Positions 34,344 to 46,628 of a stretch of 64,000 nucleotides of DNA are shown here, piece after piece. The stretch lies in NCBI RefSeq assembly GCF_050948215.1, contig NC_135150.1, positions 24,159,943 to 24,223,942 on the forward strand, read 5' to 3'. Both the position numbers and the translations under genes were made by a program. The notes under the pieces are model-generated. The model worked only from the letters and a program-made list of their open reading frames with translations, was not told the origin of the DNA and did not search any database. Position 1 is the stretch's first letter, and the number at the start of each line of letters is the position of its first letter. The stretch is from Halictus rubicundus. Its lineage: Eukaryota > Arthropoda > Insecta > Hymenoptera > Halictidae.

Positions 34344-34797
34344 CGCTCGAATGGCGACTGTAAGGCGCGACTAAAAATTGTTATACCATTATTCAAAATA
34401 TTTTTTACATTATTAACCCTTTGCACTCGAGTGGTGACTCTGAAGCACCACTAGAAATTGTTGTGGCATTATTTCAAAGAAATTACAACAAATATTACAA
34501 TGTATTTGTTACATTACAAAATTTGTATTTAACAGATTACTAAACATTTAAATATTATATGCGGAAATCGGATCAGTTTCGTATGAATAAAATGAAAATA
34601 TTCTAAGACGGAAGAGAATAATTTAGTTTTAGAATGAAAATAGCGCCGAGCGCAAAGGGTTAAATTTGTTTGTATTTAATAAATTACTAAACACTTCAGT
34701 GTTGTACGAGTCAATTGCACCATTTTCATATGTATAAATATTCTAGGTCGGAAGAAATGTTTCGTTCGGAAGTTCAAATAGCTTCGAGTGCAAAGGG
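34344..34797 (-). mobile_element. TTAA-type MITE, family B, outer copy of a nest
   Basis: TTAA at 34340-34343 and 34798-34801. The left end is short of a few bases (CGCTCGAATGGCGACTGTAA); the right end is GAGTGCAAAGGG. Split by the 34417-34659 element. Confidence 0.8.
34417..34659 (+). mobile_element. TTAA-flanked MITE, family B short subtype, nested
   Basis: TTAA at 34413-34416 and 34660-34663. Left end CCCTTTGCACTCGAGTGG; right complement CCCTTTGCGCTCGGCGC. Same subtype as 4462-4687. It is inserted into a related element, which shows that the subtype was active after the outer copy landed. Confidence 0.85.
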
Positions 34798-34801
34798 TTA
34801 A

Positions 34802-36039
34802 CAATTGAAAAGCTGCAATTTCTCAGCGATAATTAATCCTACGGTCAGAATTGTCCAAACTATCGAGATCGAAAAAATCAATTACGACCAGAATCTTTGC
34901 GCAGTGTATTGCTCATTTGTTATCGAGGTTGAAAAACCTCGGCGAACGAAACATCAACTGTCCCTCCCGCAGATAAACTCTCTAAATATAAAGTATGACG
35001 ATAGTTCGCGCCAATCGAATTACAAATTATCTGAAGACTGCACGACCCAGTAAACCATAGGAGTACATCATTAGAGTCAGGCTCATCATTTCATTCATCG
35101 TGCGGCAGCATTTGAACGAGCCGACAACATTCGCTTCAATGGAATTACGATAACAGAAAGACGAACTTAAACAAATTAACGATAACTATGCTTGCGCGTA
35201 ACAGCCTTGAATCGTTTATGCATTCACTGCGTATTGCCCATTTCCGCCAACTCCACTCGCTACCAATTACACAGTTAAATAAATTACGGGGCGACACGAG
35301 TGACATTTCAAGCTTTACAGAACAGCATTTTATTTCCTAAGTATTGCGCACGGTGGAAAGTATTTTTACATATTCAGGTGATTCAGCTGTCCATTAAATT
35401 GTTGATTTACAATCATTTTACGTTTTTACTAATACTTGTATCTTCTTCGGAGTGTGAATTAATCAATTTCGTGCTTCTGGGCGGATTTCGTACATTTTTG
35501 GAGAAAGTGAACGGGCGAAATTGAATGCAGTAAGCAAATTAAAAGAATATAAGGATATCGACATATTATTTTCAATCGATCAAAAAGATTGCAGAAGCAG
35601 GCATTTTTATTTTGCATAAAGAGATCTACTTATTACAGCTTCCATATAATAACCAATTATTATACATTTGAATGGGTAAAAATGATCAGCCTATTTCTCA
35701 TGTCCTTATAAAGTTCTCAAAAATGTACAAAATAATGAATTAATATTAACAATGCGTAAGGTGGCTTTAAACGGCTGAACATTGAAAGAATTATTCTCCT
35801 GTAAAACGTTAGGGTCCTCGCTGTTAGTATGCCAAGATGTATCTTCAAAATGTGACTGCATAAATGGACCACAATTTATTGATTTAAATTGTTCATGAAA
35901 AGGGGGTGGAACTGTTATCTTGGCAGCCATTATGCAGCTTGAAGCATGGAGATTCAAACTCGAAAAAATTGTCAGTACTCTCCCAAGAGCTAAAAAAGAA
36001 GAAATACACAACAAAGTGAAAATAAGGAAGCATATTTCG
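34802..36039. other. Unannotated AT-rich stretch
   Basis: No gene, array or transposon end recognised. Confidence 0.4.
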
Positions 36040-38030
36040 CGGTATGTCGGTCACCGGTGACCGACGCGTAGCGGAGCCGTGACATTGACCTGTTGAGACG
36101 CCCCCGCGTCAGAAATTCGAAGAGGGGGTGTAGGTGGGGGGGGGGGGGGCGTAAAAACCGTGGGGAAAATTGCGTCAGACAGATAACAGAGAGCCGGGCT
36201 GGCGATACGTGCAGGCATTTAAAAGGACCGCGCTTGTTTACACTCGGCCCGGCCAACGTACACACATGGCTCTCCTTCTTTTTGCGAGCGAGAGAAAATT
36301 ACGCCGACGGCGAGACGCCGCTCCGCTCCGCGCCGCGCCGCTGTCGGGCTCGGCTCGGCTCGGCTCGGTTCCGCGCCACGTTCCGAGCGTAGCCGCGCGC
36401 AGAGACATCTCTGCATGCGGGATTCGGAGCGCGCGCGAGAAATGCGAAAATTTTCCATCGGTCTTTTCGTCTATTATACGCTGCTCGGGGGACAGAGTAT
36501 AATGGCAACTCACCGGCAACGAGGCAGAAGAAGAAGAACAAGAAGACGCGGAGTAGGAGGATGATGATGACGAAGAAGATGAACAAGAAGAAGAAGAAGA
36601 AGAAATAATTCCGGCGAGCTCGAGCTGGTCCAGGTCGAAAACACCAGTCGTCCGCATGAAGCCGAGTTTCCAAGAAATCTTTCCCTCTCGTTCCCGGGGG
36701 TCAAGATTTGTTGTCGAGTCCCTTTTGTGACCTCCCCTTTTCCCCTTTTTTCCCTTCCGCGGCCGTGAACGATGCTCCTCGCTCCGTCCAGCTGGATCGC
36801 GTTCGCTCCCTCTCCGTTTCACCAACAGGGACGCACACGGCAGTGTTCCCACTCGTTCCCTTTTGTTCTTTCCGCGTTCCCTGTCCTCGTCCCTCGCCGA
36901 GGATGCACGAGTCTCGGGCTGTCACGCGACGTAACGTACTTTACGCGCGACCACGGACGTGTCTTCGAACCACCTTCTTCGAGAGCAAACACCAACAATC
37001 AACAGAGCACACAAACGAAAGAATAGAAACAAAAGGAAGAAAGAAAGAGAGAGAGAGAGGAAAAGATGAAGAGATTCGGTTCTCGAAACGACACGAGAAC
37101 GAGCGTCACCGGGTCCGCGATACAACCGGAGCAGCAATGCCTCGGCTCATTTTTGTCTTTGGAGGTTAGGTTCGTACGGTGTCTGGCGTCTGTTTCGTTC
37201 GCATCGCTCCGTCAGGAGCCACGGGGAATCTGCCACGGGTTACGAAAGCACTGGATATGTCGAACCACGGGCCGACCGACACACACTGACAGCGGACACG
37301 CACTCCCGACCCGACTAGCACGGCAGAACCGGCGAAAAACTGCGAGAAAATCCAGCCATGCTGACTGCGCGACCGGCGTCAGACTGCCGCTAGGACAGAG
37401 CGGGGATTCAGTTGAGTGGCATTGCCCGACACCGGCCGTCTCCCCTCCCTCTCGTCTCGTCCCTTCGCCCAGCCCCACCAACGATTCCCCAGCGATTCCC
37501 CTAACGTCCCTTCGACCCTTCTCGCCCCACCGCCGCCACGCGACTGGCGTTCTCCGCGTCCCGCCGCGAACTTCGCCGTGGTACGCCTATCCCCACCACC
37601 GCGGACACGAGCACCGCCGAGCGTCACCGTGGACAGACGAGGAGAGGCGCGCGCATCACGCGCGAACGAGCGGGACAGATGGAACGGGAATGCGACGCAT
37701 GCGCAGACTATCAGTCGCGGCACGCGGTCGCGCCCAAACGCATCGTTTCGCGATCCTCATATTGATGTACTACGCGCTTGCACTCGCGGCGAGCCGATTG
37801 CGGCCCTCGCGAATACCGAGCGGCTCGTACGTGAGAGATGAACGAAGCAGCTCGTTAAGAAAACGCTGCCGGGGATGAGATACGGGAACGACGACGACGC
37901 CACCGACGCGCCGCGCCGCGCCGGGCCGGGATCTTGCTCTTTGAAACGAACCACGGGTCCCGATCGCATGCCATTGAGAACGGAGTAGAACCGAGAGTCC
38001 CCGAGCGTTGTTGCTGTTTATTCGTATGCC
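36040..38030. promoter_or_regulatory. CpG-rich island, candidate promoter or first exon
   Basis: GC content and CpG density rise sharply compared with both flanks. The island holds a G15 run (36135-36149), a GAA/GAC-rich segment (36525-36605) and repeated GGCTCGGCTC. On the minus strand a good splice-donor match (CCG then GTGAGT, exon end at about 36514) follows a run of Ser- or Phe/Leu-rich codons. Long frames are open on both strands (for example 37066-37878 plus and 36238-36852 minus), as expected for GC-rich DNA; none has a domain. The island is directly visible, but promoter or exon function is inference. Confidence 0.3.
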
Positions 38031-38318
38031 ACCGACTGGGCGGGGTCCCCTGGTAAGATAATAACGATCCCTCGGTTTTTACAGAGCATGTCGATCTAAA
38101 GGGGACTGTTGTTGCACCGAGACGAGCAGCTAACATTTTTCTCGGATTTAACTGCGGATAAGGTCACCTCCGGCCATGATTGTTATCTGTGCGTATGGGT
38201 ATTTGTTTCGGGGCTCTTCCGGGGGCCTTTACTGAATCGTGAGATAAATCGTGTTTTCTTTGTATTTTTGAGGAATTGTACATTTGGCAAGGTAATGTTT
38301 TTTTTTTTATAATTTTAA

Positions 38319-38522
38319 CCCTTTCAGCGCCGGAGACCGATATTGCGAGAAAACTCTATCTCAAAATAAATTTATATTGCTTTTATATTGCTTTAGATTG
38401 CTTGCTTTTTATATTGCTTTTCGTTTGGTTTTTGTGAGCCCTTTTCCAAACCCTAGTAAAATCGTGAAATTCGGCCGGTTATCTTCGCATAGGCACCTCT
38501 TTTTCGCCCGGCACTAAAAGGG
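38319..38522. mobile_element. TTAA-flanked MITE, singleton family
   Basis: TTAA at 38315-38318 and 38523-38526. Ends CCCTTTCAGCGCCGG and complement CCCTTTTAGTGCCGGGCG. 204 bp. A short TATTGCTTTT phrase repeats several times inside. Confidence 0.75.
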
Positions 38523-38526
38523 TTAA

Positions 38527-39485
38527 AGACTGTTGGTAAACTAAAAATTATTTTTCAATAATACTATTCTCCAATTTCAAAGACACTGAATATAATATGA
38601 ACGTTTGATTTATGTGAGCAGATTCTTCTTGCCCATTCTGGGAGCAACAACCCCAAAACTGCTGACCATTCACAATAGAAAATGCGTAATAGAAAACTTT
38701 CGTGGGGCACATTTTTTTAATTTCTAAGCGAGTCACCTGAAGAAGCCTGACTTTTGGCCGAAGTCGAGCTTCACCCTAACCAATCGTCCGCGCGATTGCG
38801 AATTGTAGTGCGAAAAATGCACGCGAAACGCGACGCAAGCTGGTTTATTTGTTGGGAAAATATAATATCAAGCTTATCTACGTTCGACATACAAAAACGA
38901 CGGTGAACGACGTCGCTGTCCGACGTGCCCGACACGCAACGCCTTCTGCAAACAGTGTGTAAGTTGGATCGCGATAGTGCCACGGGAGCGCTCGCAATTT
39001 TTTCCCTTTTTTTTCGAAAGTCAGCGTCGTCGGAGTGAGCAGGACAGAGTTTGGTTTACGGTACGACCGAAGGGGAGCTGATCCACGTGGAAAAATAAGG
39101 CGAAATCTTTTTTTCCTGCTGCCCTTTGTCCGCGGGAAAAAGTTTCGCCGAGCTGCCCTGCTGTTGCACCCCTCGCGCCGCCGCAACCCCCGGTCGCGAA
39201 AATAAAAATTTTATACCCTTTGCAACGAAGCTTTTGTGTTAAGAACGGTCCATGAAACTTATTCCGGATTATTGGACTCGCGAATGCTTCTCGCCTTACG
39301 AAACGTAATCACTTCACTAGGGAGCTTTGCGCGAGTTTAACTATTTTCTGCCTGCTTCCCTCTCACCGGGATTCATTTGTAATTTATTGAGGGTTTCATC
39401 TGTATACGAGTCGCGTTCTTCAGGCGCCTATGACTACGTTAATTTTACCGAGAAATCCTTTTGCACACATATTCTACAACACTTA
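38527..39485. other. Unannotated stretch
   Basis: No gene or transposon recognised. Confidence 0.4.
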
Positions 39486-39679
39486 TAGGGGATACTAGCC
39501 GAATTTAGGTCTAGATTGGACCTGATTTATAAAATCACAGTTAATTAGCACCATTCGTAGCTCTGTAAGTATTTTTCTTTTCAAGGATATACAGCTAAAT
39601 CGGATTCAAATTATTCTTCAATTAATACTATTATTAACTCGTGAAATATTTTTCTTCCAAATTAGGCTACTTTCCCCTA
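39486..39679 (+). mobile_element. Inverted-repeat element K, copy 2
   Basis: Starts TAGGGGATACTAGCCGAATT and ends with complement TAGGGGAAAGTAGCCTAATT, matching 24868-25495. 194 bp. CTTA occurs immediately outside both ends and may be a target duplication. Confidence 0.6.
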
Positions 39680-41752
39680 CTTATGGAAAGCACAAGAACA
39701 TATTGATTGACTGAAAGTGCAAAATCAAAATAGCTCTTTCAATGGACGAGTACTGGAATAACTGCATTTCGAAAAGCATCTCCGGAAGTCTCGTCGCTTC
39801 CGCTTCTCCGAGGATCTCCAGCCTCTCGCCAGCCTCTCAATTCATCCCTTGGAACACAATCTGCCGATTCCATCGGATAGGGTAGGCGGAAACCTCGTTG
39901 AATTCTTCAACGATACAATTCCGCGATACAGTAGCTCGCGAAAACGAGTCGCTGGGAATGCTCGGTTCTGCACGCGCGCGGGGTTAACTAATGAATTCCG
40001 GCGCGGTTATACCGACTCCGCTGCGTTTCGAGGTCTTATCGTTGGCTGGAAATCAGCCTGCTTGGCAGATGTTCGCTCGAAACCTCGATTCCTCCTTCTT
40101 CGGCGTCTTCTGCTCTTTTTCTCGCTGGCTCGGCGGCCGGCGCCTTCACCCCCGCGTCCTCCCTCGCGTTTCGCGAGGATCGGTCAACTATAAACCGGAT
40201 TTTTTCTCGAATTCTGCATTTTAACGCCTGTGTCAATAACCGGGTAAATTTCTTGCGTCAGTTTCTCTTCAGCACAATTTATTTTACTCGTCGATTCTGT
40301 CGTTTTGTCAGTTCTTGGAAAAAAAGATGTCCTGCTCGCGAGAATTCAACTTTCGGCTGCCGAACCGATGTACATTTAACCGTGCACTACCGTGTTTCCC
40401 CGATGGATACGAGTTGCTGAACGGACTCCGCGAATTATTTTCCGCGAACACCGCCCGCGGTGTATCGGTCTCGGGAATCGCTGCTGTCGCGGCACGGAAA
40501 CGATATTAAAATTGAAATGAATCCGAAGCGAGCGTAATATGAACGCTCTCGTCTCGATTTTTCAGCGACGATACTACCTCAAACGGGTTCCGAGCAAGTA
40601 TCTCATAATGCGTGGGAAATGGAAGGCAGAGAGAGTCTTGCGCTAGAACTGTCGCCCGTGAACACCGCGAGCGAACAGTGTTTACGTTTCATTGAGTCTG
40701 TATCTGAAAATGCCACGAGCATTCGCTTATGGCTGCCGATTTTCGACAGACTTCTCGATCGATGCGTTCATCTGCGTCGTCGCAGTTGCACAGGACGGAA
40801 TTAAAAATCACCGTGAGCCACGCGGCGCCGCTTTTTAAATCTGCCCATTCGTAGATCAAAGGGCGAATCTCGTTTTAATCACTATTCGTATTTATTCGCG
40901 CGCACCACTTTGTAATTACGTTCCCCCGTGACTGCGCGCATCCACCTTGCGCGCTATTTTATGCAAAAGAACGGCCCCGGGCCACGACTAGATACATGCC
41001 GGCCCTGGGTCTCCGATACGCTCGTAAACTAGTTTTTTTAATTTTTGCGACGTGCAATTGCCGATGCTTGCCAGCGCCAGGCTATCGAGAGAAATTTTAG
41101 GCTTTCAGTTAGGCGAGGTTAATGACCTCCTTTTGGGACGTTCTCGATTCCCCCGGGACTGTATAACGTTACAGAAGGCGAAAGCTCTGCAATTTTGCGA
41201 ATCGGACATTCATTTTGTGATCTGATCGCTTTCACTAGATTGCTCTTGATTTCGCAGCTTTGTGCTTTCGTTTCACAGCTTGGACGATTGTTACAGAATT
41301 TCCAAATCGTTCGTGATGGCTGTAGTCGTGAAAACCAAAGAAAATTTATTTAGGATTTATTAAAATTTTGTTCTATGGACGATTGTAACGGTTTAGCAGA
41401 GGCTTCATTATTCTTCTGGAAGTAATGAGTTGCTCTAATTCCATTGCGCACGTGTCAACACGCCCATCGGCGAAGACAAGTCTGTGACAGTCGACAAATA
41501 GACGAAGTATTGTTCCCTCCTCAATTTAGCATTCCCTCCGACATATAAATTAATCACGCATTAGACATTTATTCGCGACTACCTAGCAGCGTTGTTTATC
41601 GACACGAGAGCCCTCATAGCACGAGAGAGAGAGGGGGGGGAGGGGCGCAGAATCAAAGAGAACAATGAGACAAAGGAGTTGAAGTTTTATGAATTTCCAT
41701 TTGCGCCTCTGGGAGCGTGCTAACTTGAAGCGAGCAAGAATATAACGAAAGA

Positions 41753-41753
<1 letters not shown>
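39680..41753. other. Unannotated stretch
   Basis: Mixed GC; only short overlapping frames. A short G-rich run lies near 41632-41645. Confidence 0.4.
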
Positions 41754-41800
<47 letters not shown>

Positions 41801-41801
41801 T
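41754..41801. repeat. (CT)n microsatellite
   Basis: About 48 bp of CT dinucleotides with one interrupting G near 41795. Confidence 0.95.
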
Positions 41802-42570
41802 TCCCCGCGGGGATCAAGCGTGCGAGGTTTTTCTTAAAATCTATGGCGAACGGGGTACCCAATTGTCCCAGATGCAACTCTCCGAGAGTCCGCTCAAAGA
41901 AACCCGCCTCTGGTACATACAAGCACGTATCGTGCAATTTCTTGTCCGTGGGTTTACGAGAGGAAATGAAATTCTTTTTTACTCGCTACTCAAAGATACA
42001 ATCGTATTTCTCCTTGGTCGCCGCGACCGCGGAGGAAATGAAAATTTTCCTCGTTCCCACCCCCTTCGCGGCCGACGCCACCCTCCTTACCATACCGCGC
42101 GCAAATAGAAACATTATTGAGATAAGAATTTTAAATCGCGGCAACATCGTCGCCGCCGCATGAAAAAAAAAAAATCTCTTTGTTTTCCTTTTTCTCGTGG
42201 CCACTTCCTCCGTCTTTTTATTAAAAACGAACCGGCTCCGCGAACGTTCGCCGTCAATGCCCTCTGATTCCGCCCGCAATGGTCCCGAATCAGAATGCAG
42301 CAATTCGGAATCAGTATAAGCAAGTTTCAGGAAATATCATGAAGACCGTAAGTTCCTCGATGTTTCAACTGTAAAATTTTGATGTTGACTGAAAAATTAT
42401 CAGTTTAGCAGATGTTTCAATTGAAATTAAATTAAACTGTTACTAACGATAACTTTGTACAGCAATACTACTACCGCGACAAACACGTGTTCTTAGCAAT
42501 ATTTAAATCAAAATACCTGCTAAACCAATCATTTTGCAACATGCACGGGTTAATGCTTTTTATACAATCA
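41802..42570. other. Unannotated stretch
   Basis: No gene recognised; short overlapping frames only. Confidence 0.4.
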
Positions 42571-42635
42571 CTTTTCGCCTAGTTTTGTCGGTAACGTGGT
42601 CACTCTACCTTATCGCGAATCTACGGAGTCTTGAC
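42571..42635 (+). repeat. Dispersed repeat E, copy 3 (right part only)
   Basis: Keeps TTGTCGGTAACGTGGTCACT and TACCTTATCGCGAATCTACG, then meets the family C element almost immediately. Confidence 0.7.
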
Positions 42636-42639
42636 TACG

Positions 42640-42874
42640 CGCGGTCAAATGACCGTTTTTGAAGTTTCGTTTAGAATTTCTTGTATACAACGTTAGTGTA
42701 TCGCCATGTAACTTATTCACTTTTCCTATAATATAAATACAACCTTCTTGTTTACTTTCCGAAAAAATTTCATAGCATGTCTTTCTATATTAAGATACAT
42801 ATTTTTTTTTTGAAGCGGTCATTTGACCGCTCGTGGTAGGATTAGGTATACATGAAATGTCGGTAGGTTTAGTG
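42640..42874. mobile_element. TTAA-type MITE, family C, left tip lost
   Basis: Palindromes CGGTCAAATGACCG (about 42642) and AGCGGTCATTTGACCGCT (about 42817) lie near each end. The right end is complement CACTAAACCTACCGAC, followed by TTAA at 42875-42878, which is also the left TTAA of the next element. The left terminal bases are missing, at the junction with repeat E. Confidence 0.65.
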
Positions 42875-42878
42875 TTAA

Positions 42879-43119
42879 CCCTTTGCACTCGAAGCTATTT
42901 TAACTCCAAAACGAAACATTTCTTCCGACCCAGAATATTTCCGTTGTATATATTTCTTTTTTCTGTTATAGATATAAAAATGGTGCAATTTACTCGTACA
43001 GTACCGAAGTGTTTAGTAATTTATTGAATACAAACAAATTCAATAATGTAAAAAATATTTCGAATAATGGCACAGCAATGTTTGGTGGCGTCTTACAGTC
43101 GCCATTCGAGTGCTAAGGG
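42879..43119 (+). mobile_element. TTAA-flanked MITE, family B
   Basis: TTAA at 42875-42878 and 43120-43123; ends CCCTTTGCACTCGAAGC and complement CCCTTAGCACTCGAATGG. 241 bp. One of the best-preserved copies. Confidence 0.9.
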
Positions 43120-43123
43120 TTAA

Positions 43124-46100
43124 ATGAATTTCGTCCGACCGATAGTGGAGCAGAAATGAAACTGTCCAGGTGGCGAAGCGTCCCGCGGGCCGCCGCGAGA
43201 TGAAACGACCGTGAATTCCCGGCAATAACGCGAGAATCTAAGACGCCTTGGGCACGCCTTCATTCCTGGCCGTTAACACGACACCGCGTCCTCTCACAAT
43301 AGGCGGAAACTGAAAACGTCACGTACCCGAATGAAATTCAACCACGTATTCCCGTGGAACGTCAAACCGGTCTGATCGCGACGCGTCCACGTCGCCAGTG
43401 TACATACCGGCTGCTCCCGACGCCTTTGTCGCTTAGACAACTCTCCGCTCCTCTTATTTGTCTTTTCTCTTTAGAGGCGACGTCCCACGTCCTAAGACGC
43501 CTCGAACATCCATCAGAGGCGAGAACCGGAGGTGAGCTACACGGCCTCGCCCCGTACACCGATCTTGTCAATCGAACTACGAGACGTTTCCCGGTCTACC
43601 GACAATCTCTTCCCCGATCTCATAGAAAATTCCGCGGAAAATTCCGCAAACCGAGTCCACCGATAGACGGACAACAGTCTATGCAAAACGATTTTTTCGT
43701 ATCGCTGCTGACGAGACTGGAGAACATTTCAGTTCAGCGTTATGGCATTTGATATTCCGAATGAAAAAAATTTCCTCCTCGAATATTTTAATAGAGATTT
43801 TTATTTGATTTGGGTATCGATAAAATTGCAGAACGTTTAAGTCGAAAATGTCTTGGACAGCTTCATAATTATAGAACACTATGATTCTAGCAGAGAAAAT
43901 GATTTAATATGAAAAGACTTTAGACTTTATTTCCAGCGCCATCTTTCTGTCTGACGTCGACGAGATTGGACTACGTCGAAGTACCATCTATCAAATTTAA
44001 TATTCCGATTGGATCAATAAAATCTGCCCGTTTCGCAGATCTGCTCCTCGATTTTTTCAGTGAAAATGATTCGGTATGAAAATAACAGAAATGACTATTT
44101 TCGGTGACATTTATCGACTCGTCGTCAACGAGATTCGCCGTCGCTTCAATTCAGCCCTCTGCATTCGATAATCAGGTGAAACAGAAATTCCCGTCCGGAA
44201 CGCTTGCATAATTATAAAACAGCAACACGATCCACTGGAAATGAATTAACACGAGGAGAGCGCGAGTTTTGATATCATTTTTCCCATTTTACAGATTTTC
44301 AATGCGTATTAATCCGTCGAATTGAGTCCGGGTTGGGACATCATAGATATCGGAAAATTATTATGCAAATAATAATGAACCGGCAATAATAATGAAAATG
44401 TTAAAACCAAATTACAGTTATTAAGTCGAATAATGACCGACTGTGCGGACTGAACGAATGTTAATTGTAAATTGTATCGAATTGATATAAATTCGAGTAA
44501 TGAAAACGGGAATTATTCCCGATCTCACTTTGCCATGTGTATCCATGAATTCCTGGAATCTTTTTTTCCCGGAATGTTAACGTCGTTGTATGAATTTCCA
44601 TATTTCATCTACGATTGATTGCGGGCATTGCGATCGGTTTGTTTTACGCGGTGCACGTGACGAGACAGAGAGGTGGCAACGAGCACGAGTCCGAGGGGCA
44701 CGATTGGTGCTAATTAAATGCGCCCTTTGACGCGAGGCAAGATCCATAGGGCGTCTAGCAATGGGCATACCTTTCGCGATATTGATCCATGACGCCATGC
44801 TTGACACTATAACAAAGACGGCTGAATTGTTGCCTGTCGTGGATGTCGGCGCTGCGTCGGTTAGCGCAAACACCACGGAGCATTTGTCAGCTATACGTAA
44901 TTGCATCAATCCCCGATCCACCGTGAATTATTTCTAATTTATCATTAACCGTGCGCGGGTATCAAAAGCATCCATTTTTTCGTTGACATCTCTCCCGAAA
45001 ACTGAGAGCCTTCTGCCATACTAATAAAACAAGAATTCATCGAGGATGTCCCAGGCAATTTAAAGGAAAATTGATAAATCAAGCAGCGAATGATCCTACA
45101 AATCATCAATTATTATAAGAATGGTCCGCCGTCAATTTTGGTCACAAACCAACAAACCACCCTAAAGAACCCTTTTAATAATTGGTTAGAAGATTTTTAA
45201 GCTCCTTCCTGATGTAGACCATCCAGAATCATACTAATCGGCTCCCTCCCGGCGAACAATGTGTCGATACATCAAAAACGATTTTGCTCTCAGACACTAA
45301 AATGCAAAGGAATTGTTGTTCGGAGTAAAGACAAGATTCGTCAAGAGAACTAGAAAGATTTTAAATTAAGAGCATGCAGAATTTCAAATGAATTTAAGCC
45401 GGCAGTGAATTAATCTTTATCTCCTGAATATTGATTCTCCGGGAGAATCTGCCCGCGCCATAACGGGTTCCCAGTGTGCGCAGCATTTGCAACCGCGTCA
45501 AACGGACTAAAATAAGCAATTTCCGTGAAGTTTGAAGCACAGTTTCTGTATCGCGACAAAGAAAGCCAGGATGAAAGGAATAAATTTCCATTCGACTATA
45601 ACACGCTCGTTGTAAATCAATTCATAAAGGTTTTCGCAGGCGAGTCCGGCGCGTTGGATCTAATCGCAACTATTTCCAATGCAACCGCCGGGTAATCTCG
45701 TTTCCCCCGTTGCCGCGGAGTTGCTATTATGCTCGACTCGTATTTCGCGAATTCTTTTTTTCTTTTTTTTTTTTTGCGGCACAAGCCAGACACCGAGATT
45801 TAGAAGCACAATGAAGGCGCCGGCAGCGATCTCTCGCTGCTGCTGCTCGCGAGCCCGTTGAACCGCATGGGGTCAACATTACACAATGAATTATGATTGT
45901 AATATCGTTTTACTTTCGTATAACCTCTCGCGTCGCGCGTTGCTACATTCCAATTTGATTCGTTAACTGGCACGTACAAGCGCCACGGGAAAATCAACAT
46001 TCTCCGCGAGATTCGCGTAGGTAGATCCGCCGCAACTTCCCATAAAATATCATCTGCCGGCGTGCACGGGGTGGCCAGACACACAGGGGCAGAACGAAGG

Positions 46101-46628
46101 TGTGCCGTGTTTAATCAGCCCCGAAGACCAGGAGCCGGCGCACACCGTCGTGATGTAGCAACATTCCACTTAATTGCAATGCGTATCGCATCCGGGGCGA
46201 TTCATCATCCGCGGACTTTCCGTCGTCGACTGTCACGAGGAATCGATCGGAAGTTCGACGGACCCATTGAAAATCGCTCGACCCCGTCGCGAGCAACAAA
46301 AAAATCATTACGTCCATAAATCATGCACGGACTCGTGGAAAAACATTACCGATTCCGACTGGGACGGACGTGCCTACGAATTAATAACAAATTCGCGGAT
46401 TCGAAGCCGGTTCGCGCGAGACGATTTTCCGTGCACGGTGTCTGGAAAATTTTTGGGTGGTTAACGCTCTGACTGACGGGCAAACTGTTTCCAAAATACT
46501 GTGCAATCGACGGAATTGAATGGAATAAAAATTGGAAAGTTGGGATACTCTTTCAATCTTCCTCTACTCTTTCAATCTTCTTTCTTCTTATTCTTCCTTT
46601 TGATGATTTTAACCATTAATGCATTATA
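43124..46628. other. Unannotated stretch
   Basis: No gene recognised. Between 43.7 and 44.2 kb a diverged phrase (GAAAATGATTTAATATGAAA and GACGAGATTGGA) recurs at about 170-190 bp spacing, perhaps a decayed tandem repeat. A 114-codon minus-strand frame (44577-44921) has no recognisable domain. Confidence 0.4.

Noticed and set aside
36238..36852. 204-codon minus-strand frame with Ser and Lys/Arg runs
   Set aside because: Low complexity driven by GAA/CTT repeats. Kept only as part of a possible first exon, not called as a gene.
37066..37878. 270-codon plus-strand frame in the CpG island
   Set aside because: Arg/Pro/Ser-rich product with no recognisable domain, and long frames are open on the opposite strand as well. 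This is expected in GC-rich DNA with few stop codons.
44577..44921. 114-codon minus-strand frame
   Set aside because: Looked protein-like at first glance but has no recognisable domain, no splice context and ordinary intergenic composition.
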